Shown here in pieces: positions 33,603 to 41,897 of a stretch of 64,000 nucleotides of DNA. Made by a program: the position numbers and the translations under genes. The notes under the pieces are model-generated. The model was not told where the DNA came from and did not search any database. It saw only the letters and a program-made list of their open reading frames with translations. The stretch is taken from the NCBI GenBank assembly GCA_035461525.1, contig DATHVD010000046.1:15134-79133 (forward strand), given 5' to 3'. Within the stretch, counting starts at the first letter, position 1. Every line of letters starts with the position of its first letter. The stretch is from JAIBJN01 sp035461525. Lineage in GTDB: Bacteria > Actinomycetota > Thermoleophilia > Gaiellales > Gaiellaceae.

Positions 33603-34466
33603 GTGCTCTCGCGTGTCGCTCTCGCCGTCGTTCCGGCGGCTCTGGCCGTCGCGGCCGGCTGTGCCGGCGACGGCGCCGCCGAGGCCGAGCCTCGTCCGCA
33701 GTTCGAGGACGCCGTCGTCGGCGCGCTTGCGGCTCAGGGGCTCGAGCCCGAGGCAACGGCGGGCTCCGGTGTGCGCGTCCACGAGGGGCCGAACTCGGCC
33801 GTGCTCGACCTCGAGCCGGCCTACGCGCGCTACGAGGAGCGCCCCGGCGACCGCGACGAGATCGTCGCCGGGCTCGTCTCCGAGGCCGAGGACCGCCTCG
33901 AGGAGGGCCTCTCCCAGCTCCTCCTGGAAGAGGTCCGCGATGACCTGATGCCGCTCCTGAAGGCGCCCTTCGAGCTTCGCACGTACGGCTTCGAGACGGC
34001 GAGGACGCCGTTCCCCGGCCGCCTCGCGGTCGTCTACGCCGTCGATCGCGAGGACTCGTTCACACTCGTCACGCCGACCGACGTCAGCCGCTGGGGAACC
34101 ACCCTCGAGGAGGTGCACGAGCTCGCCCTCGCCAACCTGCTCCTGCAGACGAACGAGGAGGAGGCCCTCCTCTGCGAGCCGTCGGGCGACGCCGAGCTCT
34201 GCGGCTGGGCTTCCGGCGACGGGTACGACGCGACCCGGATGATCGTCCCCGAGCTGCGTCGCCAGATCGTGCGATCCTACGGAGGCCCGGCCGTCTACGC
34301 CGTCCCCATGGAGCACGTCTTCGTCGCCCTTCCCCGCGAGCTTCTCCGCGGCCGCACCGAGGAGTTCTTCCGCCTGAAGGTGCAGCAAGACTTCCAGACC
34401 GGCGACGATCCGCTCAGCGACGACATCTTCGTCGAGCGGCGCGGAGAGCTCGAGGTTCTCCCGTGA
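33603..34466 (+). CDS. DUF1444-like lipoprotein
   Basis: 287 residues. GTG at 33603 opens a lipoprotein signal peptide (VLSRVALAVVPAALAVAAGC, lipobox Cys20). The remainder resembles DUF1444/YtpQ-type proteins: FPGRLAVVYAVDREDSFTLVTPTDV and LEEVHELALANLLLQT. Function of that family is unknown. It ends in a GTGA overlap with ispD. The lipoprotein start makes the attachment to the outer membrane face likely, although most DUF1444 members are cytosolic. Confidence 0.75.
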   Translation: MLSRVALAVVPAALAVAAGCAGDGAAEAEPRPQFEDAVVGALAAQGLEPEATAGSGVRVHEGPNSAVLDLEPAYARYEERPGDRDEIVAGLVSEAEDRLEEGLSQLLLEEVRDDLMPLLKAPFELRTYGFETARTPFPGRLAVVYAVDREDSFTLVTPTDVSRWGTTLEEVHELALANLLLQTNEEEALLCEPSGDAELCGWASGDGYDATRMIVPELRRQIVRSYGGPAVYAVPMEHVFVALPRELLRGRTEEFFRLKVQQDFQTGDDPLSDDIFVERRGELEVLP

Positions 34467-35152
34467 GCGACGCCGCGACCGGCGTCTGGGCCGTGCTCGT
34501 CGCGGCCGGTCGCGGGGAGCGGCTGGCGGGCGACCGGCCGAAGGCGTTCGCCAACCTCGCCGGGCGCCCGCTCCTGGCGGAGAGCCTCGAGCGGCTCGAG
34601 TCCTCCGACTGGGTCGAGGCGATCGTCGTCGTCGCGCCCGAGGGATGGGAGGAGCCGGCGATCCTCCTGGCCGAAGAGATCGGCGCCGGCAAGGTGCGCG
34701 CGGCCGTGACGGGCGGCGCCACCCGGTCGGACTCGGTGCGTGCCGGGGTCGCGGATGTGCCGCCCGACGCAGTCGTCGTCCTCGTCCACGACGCCGCCCG
34801 GCCGCTCCTTCCCGACAACGTGGTCGAACGGGTCGTGACCGGCCTCGAGCCGGGCTGGGACGGCGTCGTGCCGGCGCTCCCGCTCGCGGACACGGTCAAG
34901 CGCGCCGAGGGCGAGGCGGTTGGCGCAACGGTCGATCGAACGGGGCTCAGCGCCGTGCAGACGCCGCAAGCCTTCGTCGCGGAGTCATTCCGGAGGGCTC
35001 TTGGCGCCGGCCGCGACGCAACCGACTGCGCCGGGCTCGTCGAGGGAGCAGGCGGCCGGGTGCGCCTTGTGCCAGGCGACCGCAGGCTGGTGAAGGTCAC
35101 GTCGCCCGAAGACCTCGCCTTCGTCGAGCTGCTCCTCCGGGCCGAGCGTTGA
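34463..35152 (+). CDS. ispD: 2-C-methyl-D-erythritol 4-phosphate cytidylyltransferase
   Basis: 229 residues. Third step of the MEP isoprenoid pathway, coupling MEP with CTP. N-terminal VAAGRGERLAGDRPKAF is the CTP-binding glycine loop with Lys; VHDAARPLL and TDCAGLVE match the family. The central region DTVKRAEGEAVGATVDRTGL and the TPQAF motif are intact. GTG overlaps the upstream stop; the stop overlaps the TTG of the following PHP gene. Confidence 0.95.
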   Translation: MSDAATGVWAVLVAAGRGERLAGDRPKAFANLAGRPLLAESLERLESSDWVEAIVVVAPEGWEEPAILLAEEIGAGKVRAAVTGGATRSDSVRAGVADVPPDAVVVLVHDAARPLLPDNVVERVVTGLEPGWDGVVPALPLADTVKRAEGEAVGATVDRTGLSAVQTPQAFVAESFRRALGAGRDATDCAGLVEGAGGRVRLVPGDRRLVKVTSPEDLAFVELLLRAER

Positions 35153-35976
35153 TCGTCGACTACCACATGCACCTGCGCGGGCCTGCGGACGGCCGGGAGG
35201 GCCCGATCGAGCACACGGTCGAGGCCGTCGAGCGCTTCGCCGAGCAGGCCGAGGCGTGCGGCGTGGACGAGATCGGCTTCACGGAGCACATGTACTACTT
35301 CCGCCAGCTCGGGCCGCTGCTCGAGCATCCTTACCAGCGCGCGAAGAACGGCCACGACCTCGACGCCTACTGCGCCGCCGTGATCGAGGCGAAGCGGCGC
35401 GGCCTCCCCGTCAAGCTGGGGCTCGAGATCGACTGGCTCCCGGGCCGTGAGGCGGAGCTCGCAGAAGCCCTGGGCCCGTACCCGTGGGACTACCTGCTCG
35501 GCTCCGTGCACCTCGTCGACGGCGAGGCCGTCGACCTCGAGCCGGGCGTCTGGGGGCGGCTCGCCGTCGAGGAGGTCTGGAGCCGCTACTTCGCCGCCCT
35601 GCGCGACCTCGCGGCGAGCGGCCTCGCCGACGTCCTCGCGCACCCCGACCTCGTCAAGATCTTCGGCCGCCGCCCGGACCCGGCGGCGGTCGGGCGCCAC
35701 CACACGGAGGCTGCGGATGCAGTCGCGGCGGCCGGCGTGGCCGTCGAGGTCTCGACGGCTGGGCTGCGGAAGCCCGTCGGGGAGCTCTATCCCGACGCCG
35801 CCTTCCTCGCGCGCTGCCACGAGCGCGGCGTCGGGGCGACGCTCGCCTCCGACGCGCACGTGGCGGGAGACGTCGGGCGCGACTTCGGCGCCGCCCTCGA
35901 CCACGTGCGCGCCGCCGGGTACGCGACCGTGACCGTCTTCGACGGCCGCATGGCGCGCCAGGAGCCGCTCGGATGA
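35149..35976 (+). CDS. PHP-domain phosphatase, histidinol-phosphatase-like
   Basis: 275 residues. PHP metallo-fold with the four motif blocks: VDYHMHLRG, FTEHMYYF, LGLEIDWLPG plus LLGSVHLVDG, HPDLVKIFG, and SDAHVAGDVG. This is the histidinol-phosphatase (HisK/HisJ) type. Coupled by TTGA overlap with ispD. Clustering with isoprenoid rather than histidine genes leaves the true substrate open. Confidence 0.85.
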   Translation: MIVDYHMHLRGPADGREGPIEHTVEAVERFAEQAEACGVDEIGFTEHMYYFRQLGPLLEHPYQRAKNGHDLDAYCAAVIEAKRRGLPVKLGLEIDWLPGREAELAEALGPYPWDYLLGSVHLVDGEAVDLEPGVWGRLAVEEVWSRYFAALRDLAASGLADVLAHPDLVKIFGRRPDPAAVGRHHTEAADAVAAAGVAVEVSTAGLRKPVGELYPDAAFLARCHERGVGATLASDAHVAGDVGRDFGAALDHVRAAGYATVTVFDGRMARQEPLG

Positions 35977-36090
35977 CGGGAGCTCTTCGAGCCGCCTGTC
36001 CTTCGGGGCACCCCAGCCCACCACCCGCTTTCGAGCGTACAGCGGAAATCCGCGCGCGTGGCGCGCAGAATGTGCCGGAAGTGTGACGGA

Positions 36091-36576
36091 ATGAGCGATC
36101 TTCGTGTCGGCACCGGGGTGGACGCACACGCCTTCTCGGAGGAGGCGCCGCTCGTGCTCGGCGGCGTCGAGCTGCCCGGGGAGCCTGGCCTCGCCGGCCA
36201 CTCCGACGGCGACGTCATCGCCCACGCGATCGTGGACGCGATCCTCGGCGCCGCTGGCCTCGGGGACATCGGCACGCTCTTCCCGTCCAGCAATCCGCAG
36301 TGGAAAGGCGCCTCCTCGCTCCTCTTCCTCGAGCGCACGGGCGAGGCGATCCGGCTCGTCGGCCTCGAACTCGTGAACGCGGACTGCGTCCTCGTCGGCG
36401 AGCGGCCGCGCATCGCCGAGCACAGGCAGGAGATGGAGCGGCGGCTGGCCGGCGCGCTCCGCGTCAAGGCGGAGAGGATCTCCGTTCGGGCGACCACCAC
36501 CGACGGGCTCGGCTTCACCGGCCGGGGCGAGGGGCTCGCCGCCCACGCCGTCGCGCTCATCCGCCCGACTGGTTGA
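36091..36576 (+). CDS. ispF: 2-C-methyl-D-erythritol 2,4-cyclodiphosphate synthase
   Basis: 161 residues. Fifth MEP-pathway enzyme, trimeric and Zn-dependent. VGTGVDAHAF gives the first metal ligands, HSDGDVIAHAIVDAILGAA the His/Asp set and TTTDGLGFTGRGEG the C-terminal motif. Start at ATG 36091 (MSDLRVGTGVDAH) rather than the GTG 33 nt upstream, because it gives the canonical N-terminus. Confidence 0.95.
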   Translation: MSDLRVGTGVDAHAFSEEAPLVLGGVELPGEPGLAGHSDGDVIAHAIVDAILGAAGLGDIGTLFPSSNPQWKGASSLLFLERTGEAIRLVGLELVNADCVLVGERPRIAEHRQEMERRLAGALRVKAERISVRATTTDGLGFTGRGEGLAAHAVALIRPTG

Positions 36577-36584
36577 ATAGAGGC

Positions 36585-36872
36585 ATGGCCGCCCGAAACG
36601 ACCGCGGACGCAGGCTCGGGATCGCCCTCGCGGCCGCCCTCGTCGCGGCGGCCGTGACGAAGGAGCTCCGCAAGCCCTCCTCGGAGCGCACGTGGGAGGG
36701 GCGGCTCGCCGGCTTCCTGCCCTACGACCTCCGCGTCCCGACGCCGGCGCGGCTTCGCGCCGCTTTCTGGAACCCGGACGACCCGACGATCTTCACGCCG
36801 CGCCCGCTCGGGGTCGGCTGGGTCGTGAACGTCGGCCGCGTCGTCCGGCTCGCGCGCGAGCGCGTCTCGTAG
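36585..36872 (+). CDS. Small membrane protein with DUF5808-like domain
   Basis: 95 residues. An N-terminal hydrophobic segment (LGIALAAALVAAAVT) is followed by a C-terminal NPDDPTIFTPRPLGVGWVVN motif, characteristic of DUF5808 domains. Function unknown. Starts 8 nt after ispF, so it may be co-transcribed. Confidence 0.75.
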   Translation: MAARNDRGRRLGIALAAALVAAAVTKELRKPSSERTWEGRLAGFLPYDLRVPTPARLRAAFWNPDDPTIFTPRPLGVGWVVNVGRVVRLARERVS

Positions 36873-36922
36873 ACGAACGCCGCGGAGAGCCGCCGCTTCC
36901 CCGCCCCGGGGCGCGCTGCCTC

Positions 36923-36952
36923 TTGTGTCCGGGCCGAGGCGAGGTCTAGGAT
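36923..36952 (+). promoter_or_regulatory. Promoter TTGTGT-18-TAGGAT of nfeD, leaderless
   Basis: -35 TTGTGT (36923-36928), -10 TAGGAT (36947-36952), 18-bp spacing. The -10 ends 9 nt before the ATG at 36962. Confidence 0.65.
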
Positions 36953-36961
36953 CGGCGGGCA

Positions 36962-37390
36962 ATGCCGGACTGGGCGATCTGGATCGTCGCCGCGGCGGCG
37001 CTAGCGGGGGTGGAGGCTCTCACGCTCGTCTTCCTCTGCGGGCCGCTCGCGGTCGCCGCCCTCCTCGCCGCGGCGGTCGCCGCCGCCGGCGCGAGCGTCG
37101 TGGTCCAGCTCGGCGTCTTCGTCGCCGGCTCGGTCGCCTCGCTCCTCGTCCTGCGGCCGATCGCGCGCCGGCACCTGCGCTCGCCGGGCCAGCTCCGCTC
37201 GGGAACCGCGGGGCTCGTCGGCGCGACGGCGGTGGTGCTCGAGCGGGTCGACGGCGAGAACGGGCTCGTCAAGCTCGCCGGCGAGACGTGGACGGCACGG
37301 TCCTTCGACGATGCCCGCGCCTTCGAGCCGGGGGAGCGCGTGTCCGTCCTGCAGATCGAGGGCGCCACGGCGCTCGTATCCGACTACTAG
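36962..37390 (+). CDS. NfeD-family membrane protein
   Basis: 142 residues. Two or three membrane helices, then an OB-fold domain (GLVGATAVVLERVDGENGLVKLAGETWTAR). NfeD-short proteins pair with SPFH proteins, as here: the SPFH gene starts 9 nt downstream after a GGAGG site. The pair is thought to act in membrane microdomain organisation. Confidence 0.88.
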   Translation: MPDWAIWIVAAAALAGVEALTLVFLCGPLAVAALLAAAVAAAGASVVVQLGVFVAGSVASLLVLRPIARRHLRSPGQLRSGTAGLVGATAVVLERVDGENGLVKLAGETWTARSFDDARAFEPGERVSVLQIEGATALVSDY

Positions 37391-37399
37391 GAGGCAATC

Positions 37400-38305
37400 G
37401 TGGCCGGCGTCATCGTGCTCGTCTTCATCGCCCTCGTCGTCATCGTCGTCCTCTTCCTCGGCGTGCGCATCATCCCCCAGGCCCAGGCGGGGATCGTCGA
37501 GCGGCTCGGCCGCTACCACCGCACGCTCGACCCTGGCCTCTCCCTCATCGTCCCCTTCATCGACCGCGTCCGGCCGCTGATCGACCTGCGCGAGCAGGTC
37601 GTCTCCTTCCCGCCCCAGCCGGTCATCACCGAGGACAACCTCGTCGTCGAGATCGACTCGGTCATCTACTACCAGGTGACCGACCCCAAGGCGGCCACGT
37701 ACGAGATCTCCAACTACATCACGGCGATCGAGCAGCTCACGGTGACGACGCTCAGGAACGTGATCGGCGGGATGCACCTCGAGGCCACGCTCACCTCCCG
37801 CGACCAGATCAACGCCCAGCTCCGCGGCGTCCTCGACGAGGCGACGGGCAGGTGGGGAATCCGCGTCAACCGGGTCGAGCTGAAGGCGATCGACCCGCCA
37901 GCGACGATCCAGGAGGCGATGGAGAAGCAGATGCGGGCCGAGCGCGACAAGCGCGCCGCCATCCTCCACGCGGAGGGTGTGAAGCAGTCCCAGATCCTCA
38001 CGGCCGAGGGCGAGAAGCAGAGCTCGATCCTGAGAGCCGAGGGCGAGCGCGAGGCGCAGATCCTGCGGGCGCAGGGCCAGGCGGAGGCGATCGACAACGT
38101 CTTCAAGGCGGTTCACGAGGGCGACGCCGACGAGAAGCTCCTCGCCTACCAGTACCTGCAGGTGCTCCCGCAGATCGCGCAGGGCCAGTCGAACAAGCTC
38201 TGGATCATCCCGAGCGAGTTCTCGCAGGCGCTCGGCCGCCTCAACCTCACCGTCGGCCCGGCCCCCGACGGGAAGTCGGACGCTAAGCCGCGCGCGGCAG
38301 AGTGA
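37400..38305 (+). CDS. SPFH/band-7 (stomatin/QmcA-like) protein
   Basis: 301 residues. N-terminal membrane segment, SPFH domain (VRIIPQAQAGIVERLGRYHRTLDPGL, EDNLVVEIDSVIYYQVTD) and a coiled-coil rich in Ala/Glu/Lys (KQSQILTAEGEKQSSILRAE). It forms membrane-bound oligomers. GTG start preceded by GGAGG. It converges with the histidine kinase with a 23-bp overlap. Confidence 0.92.
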   Translation: MAGVIVLVFIALVVIVVLFLGVRIIPQAQAGIVERLGRYHRTLDPGLSLIVPFIDRVRPLIDLREQVVSFPPQPVITEDNLVVEIDSVIYYQVTDPKAATYEISNYITAIEQLTVTTLRNVIGGMHLEATLTSRDQINAQLRGVLDEATGRWGIRVNRVELKAIDPPATIQEAMEKQMRAERDKRAAILHAEGVKQSQILTAEGEKQSSILRAEGEREAQILRAQGQAEAIDNVFKAVHEGDADEKLLAYQYLQVLPQIAQGQSNKLWIIPSEFSQALGRLNLTVGPAPDGKSDAKPRAAE

Positions 38306-39353
38306 AGGAGACCCTGGCGCCGCCGTCCGGGCCCGACTCCGCCCAGATCCTCCCGCCGTGGGCCTCGACCAGGCCGCGGGCGATGGCGAGGCCGAGCCCG
38401 GCGCCGCCGGGAGGCCGCGAGCGGTCGCCGCGCCAGAACCGGTCGAACATGCGGCGCACGGCCTCGGCCGAGAGCCCCTCGCCCGTGTCCTCGACGCTGA
38501 CGCGCACCTCGGAGGCGAGCGGCTCGACCACGACCGCGACCGAGCCGTCCGACGGCGTGTGCCTGAGCGCGTTCGCGAGCAGGTTGTAGAGCACACGCTC
38601 GACCTTCTCCGGGGCGGCGCGCACGAGCGCGCCCTCGCCTCTCAGCTGCGCGCGCAGCGTCACGTGCCGCGCCGCCGCCTCGGCCTCGAGCCCGCGCAGG
38701 CAGGCGTCCACGAGCGGGCCGAGGGCCAGCTCGCGCAGCTCGAGCGTCAAGACGCCGGCGTCGATCCGGGCGAGCTCGAAGAGGTCGTCGACGAGCAGCC
38801 CGAGCGTCCTCACCTGGTCGCGGAGAGCGGGGAGGTATCGCTCCGGCTCCGCGAGCCCGTCCTCGAGCGCCTCGAGCATCGCCTGCATCGAGGCGAGCGG
38901 CGTCCGCAGGTCGTGGGAGGCCCAGGCGACGAGCTGGCGGCGCGCGTCGAAGAGGCCCTCGACGTTCGCGGCCATCTCGTTGAAGGACGAGGCCAGGTCC
39001 GCCAGCTCCGCCGGCCCGCCCTCGGGCGCCCGCGCGGCGAGGTCGCCGCGGGCGAGCGCCGAGGACGCGCCCCGGACGCGCTCGATCGACCGCAGGATCG
39101 AGCCTCCGAGGAGGAAGGAGGCGACGAGCGCGACGGTGGCCGAGGCGGAGGCCACGGCCAGGATCGTCAGGTCGTGCTCGGAGTCGAACATGACGAGGCC
39201 GGAGAGGAGCACGGCCGCGAGCGGCAGAAGCACCGCCAGGAGCGCGAGCCCCGCCAGCTGGAGCCGTAGCGTCGGCAGCCGGCGGAGGAGGAGCGCGACG
39301 GCCAGGCCCGCGGCGAGCGTGGCGCCGGCGACGGCGAGGGCGAAGCCGATCAC
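38283..39353 (-). CDS. Sensor histidine kinase
   Basis: 356 residues from GTG 39353. Two or three N-terminal membrane helices with almost no extracytoplasmic domain, a HAMP segment (RVRGASSALARGDLAARA), HisKA with the phospho-acceptor SHDLRTPLASM and HATPase with NLLANALRHTP, DTGEGL and GLGLAIARGLVEAHGG. Start chosen at 39353 because it overlaps the response-regulator stop (GTGA), while the ATG at 39380 would add nine basic residues and a 31-bp overlap. Signal unknown. Confidence 0.92.
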   Translation of the reverse strand: MIGFALAVAGATLAAGLAVALLLRRLPTLRLQLAGLALLAVLLPLAAVLLSGLVMFDSEHDLTILAVASASATVALVASFLLGGSILRSIERVRGASSALARGDLAARAPEGGPAELADLASSFNEMAANVEGLFDARRQLVAWASHDLRTPLASMQAMLEALEDGLAEPERYLPALRDQVRTLGLLVDDLFELARIDAGVLTLELRELALGPLVDACLRGLEAEAAARHVTLRAQLRGEGALVRAAPEKVERVLYNLLANALRHTPSDGSVAVVVEPLASEVRVSVEDTGEGLSAEAVRRMFDRFWRGDRSRPPGGAGLGLAIARGLVEAHGGRIWAESGPDGGARVSFTLPRAA

Positions 39354-40027
39354 GCCACGAACCTGTAGCCGACGCCCCACACGGTCTCGAGGAAGCGCGG
39401 CCGCGAAGGGTCGTCCTCGATCTTCTCGCGGAGCCGGCGCACGTGCACGGTGACCGTGCCCGTGTCGAGCGCGGCCTCGTAGCCCCAGACCCGGTCCATG
39501 AGGTGGTCGCGCGAGAACACCTGCCGCGGGTTGTTCGCCAGGAACCAGAGCAGGTCGAACTCCTTCGCGGTCAGGCGCACCGGCGCGCCGCGTTTCGTGA
39601 CGTCGCGGCTGCGCCCGTCGATCTCGAGCCCGTCGAAGGAGAGCCGCTCGGCCTTGGCCGCGCCGGGCTCCGTACGGCGAAGGACGGTGCGGACGCGCGC
39701 AGCCAGCTCGCGCGGCGAGAACGGCTTCGTCACGTAGTCGTCGGCGCCCAGCTCGAGGCCGACGATGCGGTCTGCCTCCTCCCCCCGGGCCGTGAGCATG
39801 ATGACGGGGACGTCGGAGCGGGCCCGGATCCAGCGGCAGAGCTCGAGCCCGTCCGTCCCCGGGAGCATGAGGTCGAGGACGACGAGGCTCGGGTCCTCCT
39901 CCTCGAGGAGCGCGCGGGCGCTGTCGCCGTCGCCGGCCTCGAGCGTGCGGAAGCCGGCGCGGCGGAGGTACTCGGCGACGACCTCGCGGACGATGGGCTC
40001 GTCGTCGACGACCAGCACGGTGGTCAT
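39350..40027 (-). CDS. OmpR/PhoB-family response regulator
   Basis: 225 residues. Receiver domain with acidic DDEP, phospho-Asp in VVLDLMLPGTDG, and KPF; C-terminal winged helix (LTAKEFDLLWFLANNPRQVFSRDHLMDRVW). Partner of the histidine kinase directly downstream. A 12-bp hairpin lies just upstream. Confidence 0.94.
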   Translation of the reverse strand: MTTVLVVDDEPIVREVVAEYLRRAGFRTLEAGDGDSARALLEEEDPSLVVLDLMLPGTDGLELCRWIRARSDVPVIMLTARGEEADRIVGLELGADDYVTKPFSPRELAARVRTVLRRTEPGAAKAERLSFDGLEIDGRSRDVTKRGAPVRLTAKEFDLLWFLANNPRQVFSRDHLMDRVWGYEAALDTGTVTVHVRRLREKIEDDPSRPRFLETVWGVGYRFVA

Positions 40028-40053
40028 AGCCCCAATTAGACCTCCTGCAGGGG

Positions 40054-40084
40054 CGATCGGGGCGGCCGGGTACCGCCCCGATCG
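40054..40084 (-). terminator. Perfect 12-bp hairpin
   Basis: CGATCGGGGCGG and its exact complement flank a 7-nt loop between the 3' end of the gene at 40102 and the response-regulator start. No U-tract follows on either strand. It may be a transcription boundary or an operator. Confidence 0.6.
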
Positions 40085-40101
40085 GGAGAAGCGCGCGGAG
40101 A

Positions 40102-40470
40102 TCAGGCCTTGATGAGCGGGCACACGAAGCGGATGCCGCTGTCCTCGAGGGAGCTCGCCGCGGCGACGACGTCGTCGGCGTTGGTGAGCTGGCTCGTGAT
40201 CCCGAAGGCCATGACGACCTTCCAGCGGCCGCCGTTGTAGCCGGGAACGCCCGGCGCCACCTCGGAGACCGACGCGCACGCGGGGCAGTCGGGGAAGACG
40301 TAGATCGTGTCGGTCGGGCCGCTCTTGAACGAGGTGGGGGTCGCGATCGTCTTGTATGCCTGATCGAACGCCCAGATCGTCCCGGAGGGCGGTCCCAGGC
40401 CGTTGCCGGCGGCGGTCGCCGGGACGGCGAGCGCGGCGGCGGCGAGGGCGAGCAGCGCGAGTCGTCTCAT
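40102..40470 (-). CDS. Small secreted protein with CPAC motif
   Basis: 122 residues. Signal peptide (MRRLALLALAAAALAVPATA), then a compact mature domain with YVFPDCPACASV, a thioredoxin-like CxxC, and a third Cys near the C-terminus (RFVCPLI). No family recognised. GGAGAGG precedes the ATG. Confidence 0.7.
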   Translation of the reverse strand: MRRLALLALAAAALAVPATAAGNGLGPPSGTIWAFDQAYKTIATPTSFKSGPTDTIYVFPDCPACASVSEVAPGVPGYNGGRWKVVMAFGITSQLTNADDVVAAASSLEDSGIRFVCPLIKA

Positions 40471-40550
40471 GTCCTCTCCTTGCTCGGGATTGCGGCCGGA
40501 ACGCTACGACGGCGAGATTGCGACGCTCTTACGCGCCGGTTACGGCCGGC

Positions 40551-41273
40551 TTAATCCGGCAGCCGCACGTCGCCGCCCGCGACGGCGACGAGGCCGTCGC
40601 GGGCGAGCGAGGCGACCGCCTCGGCGTCGAGCTCCTCCGCCGGCCGCGGCGCAACTGCGACGGCGCGGAGGACGCGCGCCCGCCGCTGGCGGAAGGAGCC
40701 CTCGAAGCGCCCCTGCCGCCGCAGCGGCTCGTAACGACGGCCCCGCGACGGGCAGCCCTCCGCGAGCGGGCAGGCGCCGCAGCGGGGCACCCGCGCCAGG
40801 CAAATCGTCGCGCCGAGGTCCATGAGCGCCTGCCCGCATGCGGCCGAGAACCTGTGCCCCGTGCGCTCCTGCACGCGGCGCACATTCGTGTCCACGGGAA
40901 CCACGTCCGCGCCGAAGGCGAAGGCCGCGACCGCGTCGGCCGTGTATCGCCCGACGCCGGGGAGCTCGGTGAGGTCGTCCGGCCAGCCGCGTGCGGCGAT
41001 TCGCTGCGCGGCGCGGTGGAGCGCCACCGCCCGTCGGTTGTAGCCGAGCCCCTGCCAGGCGCGAATGACGTCCGCGAGCGGAGCGGCCGCGAGCGCCTCT
41101 GCGGTCGGCCAGCCCTCCAGCCACTTGCGCCAGCGCGGCACGACCCGCTCCACCTGGGTCTGCTGAAGCATGACCTCGGAGACGAGGATCGCGTATGGAT
41201 CCCGCGTTCGCCGCCAGGGGAGGTCGCGCCCCTGCTCGCGAAACCAGGCGAGGAGCAGGCCGTCGAGATCCAC
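40551..41273 (-). CDS. mutY: A/G-specific adenine glycosylase (MutY), short form
   Basis: 240 residues. Removes A mispaired with 8-oxoG. Catalytic Glu33 (VSEVMLQQTQ), HhH LPGVGRYTADAV, catalytic Asp128 (PVDTNVRR) and 4Fe-4S cysteines 158, 165, 168 and 174 are all present. The C-terminal MutT-like domain that recognises 8-oxoG is missing; about 60 residues of unrelated tail remain. GTG start supported by TAGGAT ending 6 nt upstream. Confidence 0.9.
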   Translation of the reverse strand: MDLDGLLLAWFREQGRDLPWRRTRDPYAILVSEVMLQQTQVERVVPRWRKWLEGWPTAEALAAAPLADVIRAWQGLGYNRRAVALHRAAQRIAARGWPDDLTELPGVGRYTADAVAAFAFGADVVPVDTNVRRVQERTGHRFSAACGQALMDLGATICLARVPRCGACPLAEGCPSRGRRYEPLRRQGRFEGSFRQRRARVLRAVAVAPRPAEELDAEAVASLARDGLVAVAGGDVRLPD

Positions 41274-41279
41274 GCGAGA

Positions 41280-41285
41280 ATCCTA
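41280..41285 (-). promoter_or_regulatory. -10 TAGGAT of mutY, leaderless
   Basis: TAGGAT on the - strand ends 6 nt before the GTG at 41273. Confidence 0.6.
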
Positions 41286-41349
41286 GGCGAGACGGCGGAG
41301 GCCGATCAGAGCAGGTACCTGATCATCGGGTGGTCAAGGCACGCGCCAG

Positions 41350-41897
41350 CGGCACCGATGGGTCGCCGGCGAGCAGCTGCGGGCGATCGAGCCCGGCGCG
41401 CTTCTCCACGACGTCGGCAAGATCCGCGTCCCGGAGTCGATCCTGAAGAAGCCGGGCCCGCTCACCCCGGAGGAGTGGGCGGTCATGCGCAGGCACACGG
41501 AGGCCGGCGAGGCCATCCTGGCGCCGATCTCGTCGCTCCTGGACGTGCTCCCGATCGTGCGCTCGAGCCACGAGCGCTGGGACGGCGCCGGCTACCCCGA
41601 CGGGCTGAGCGGCAACGCCATCCCCCTTGGCGCCCGCATGTCTCCGTCGCGGACGCCTACCGGGCGATGGTGGAGCCGCGGCCCTACCGGCGCCCGCTCG
41701 AAGCAGAGGAGGCCCTGCGCGAGCTCAGTGACCACGCCGGGACGCAGTTCGATCCGGCGTGCGTCGAGGCGATCCTCCACGTCCTCGGCGAGCGTGAGGC
41801 GGCGCCCGTGCTGAAGCTCCACCGACCGGGCGACCCGCCAGACACCCGTGAGCGTCAGGCGAAGATCGCGGCCAATGCCTCGCGCATGACCGCCTGA
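41350..41897 (+). pseudogene. Frameshifted HD-GYP phosphodiesterase remnant
   Basis: Readable as EPGALLHDVGKIRVPESILKK, SSHERWDGAGYPDGL, then after a one-base deletion near 41639 SVADAYRAMVEPRPYR and ALRELSDHAGTQFDP in another frame. These are the HD and GYP motifs of c-di-GMP phosphodiesterases. The N-terminal part of the domain and any sensor domain are absent, and the 3' end overlaps the aroE-like gene on the other strand by 43 bp. It fills the otherwise gene-free gap between mutY and the aroE-like gene. Confidence 0.85.

Noticed and set aside
30490..34466. radA-disA-carD-ispD neighbourhood as a new c-di-AMP system.
   Set aside because: This arrangement is a known conserved locus in Actinobacteria and Firmicutes; all catalytic motifs are standard.
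38283..39380. Histidine kinase beginning at ATG 39380.
   Set aside because: GTG 39353 gives a 4-bp overlap with the response regulator and puts the first membrane helix at the N-terminus; the longer start is possible but less likely.
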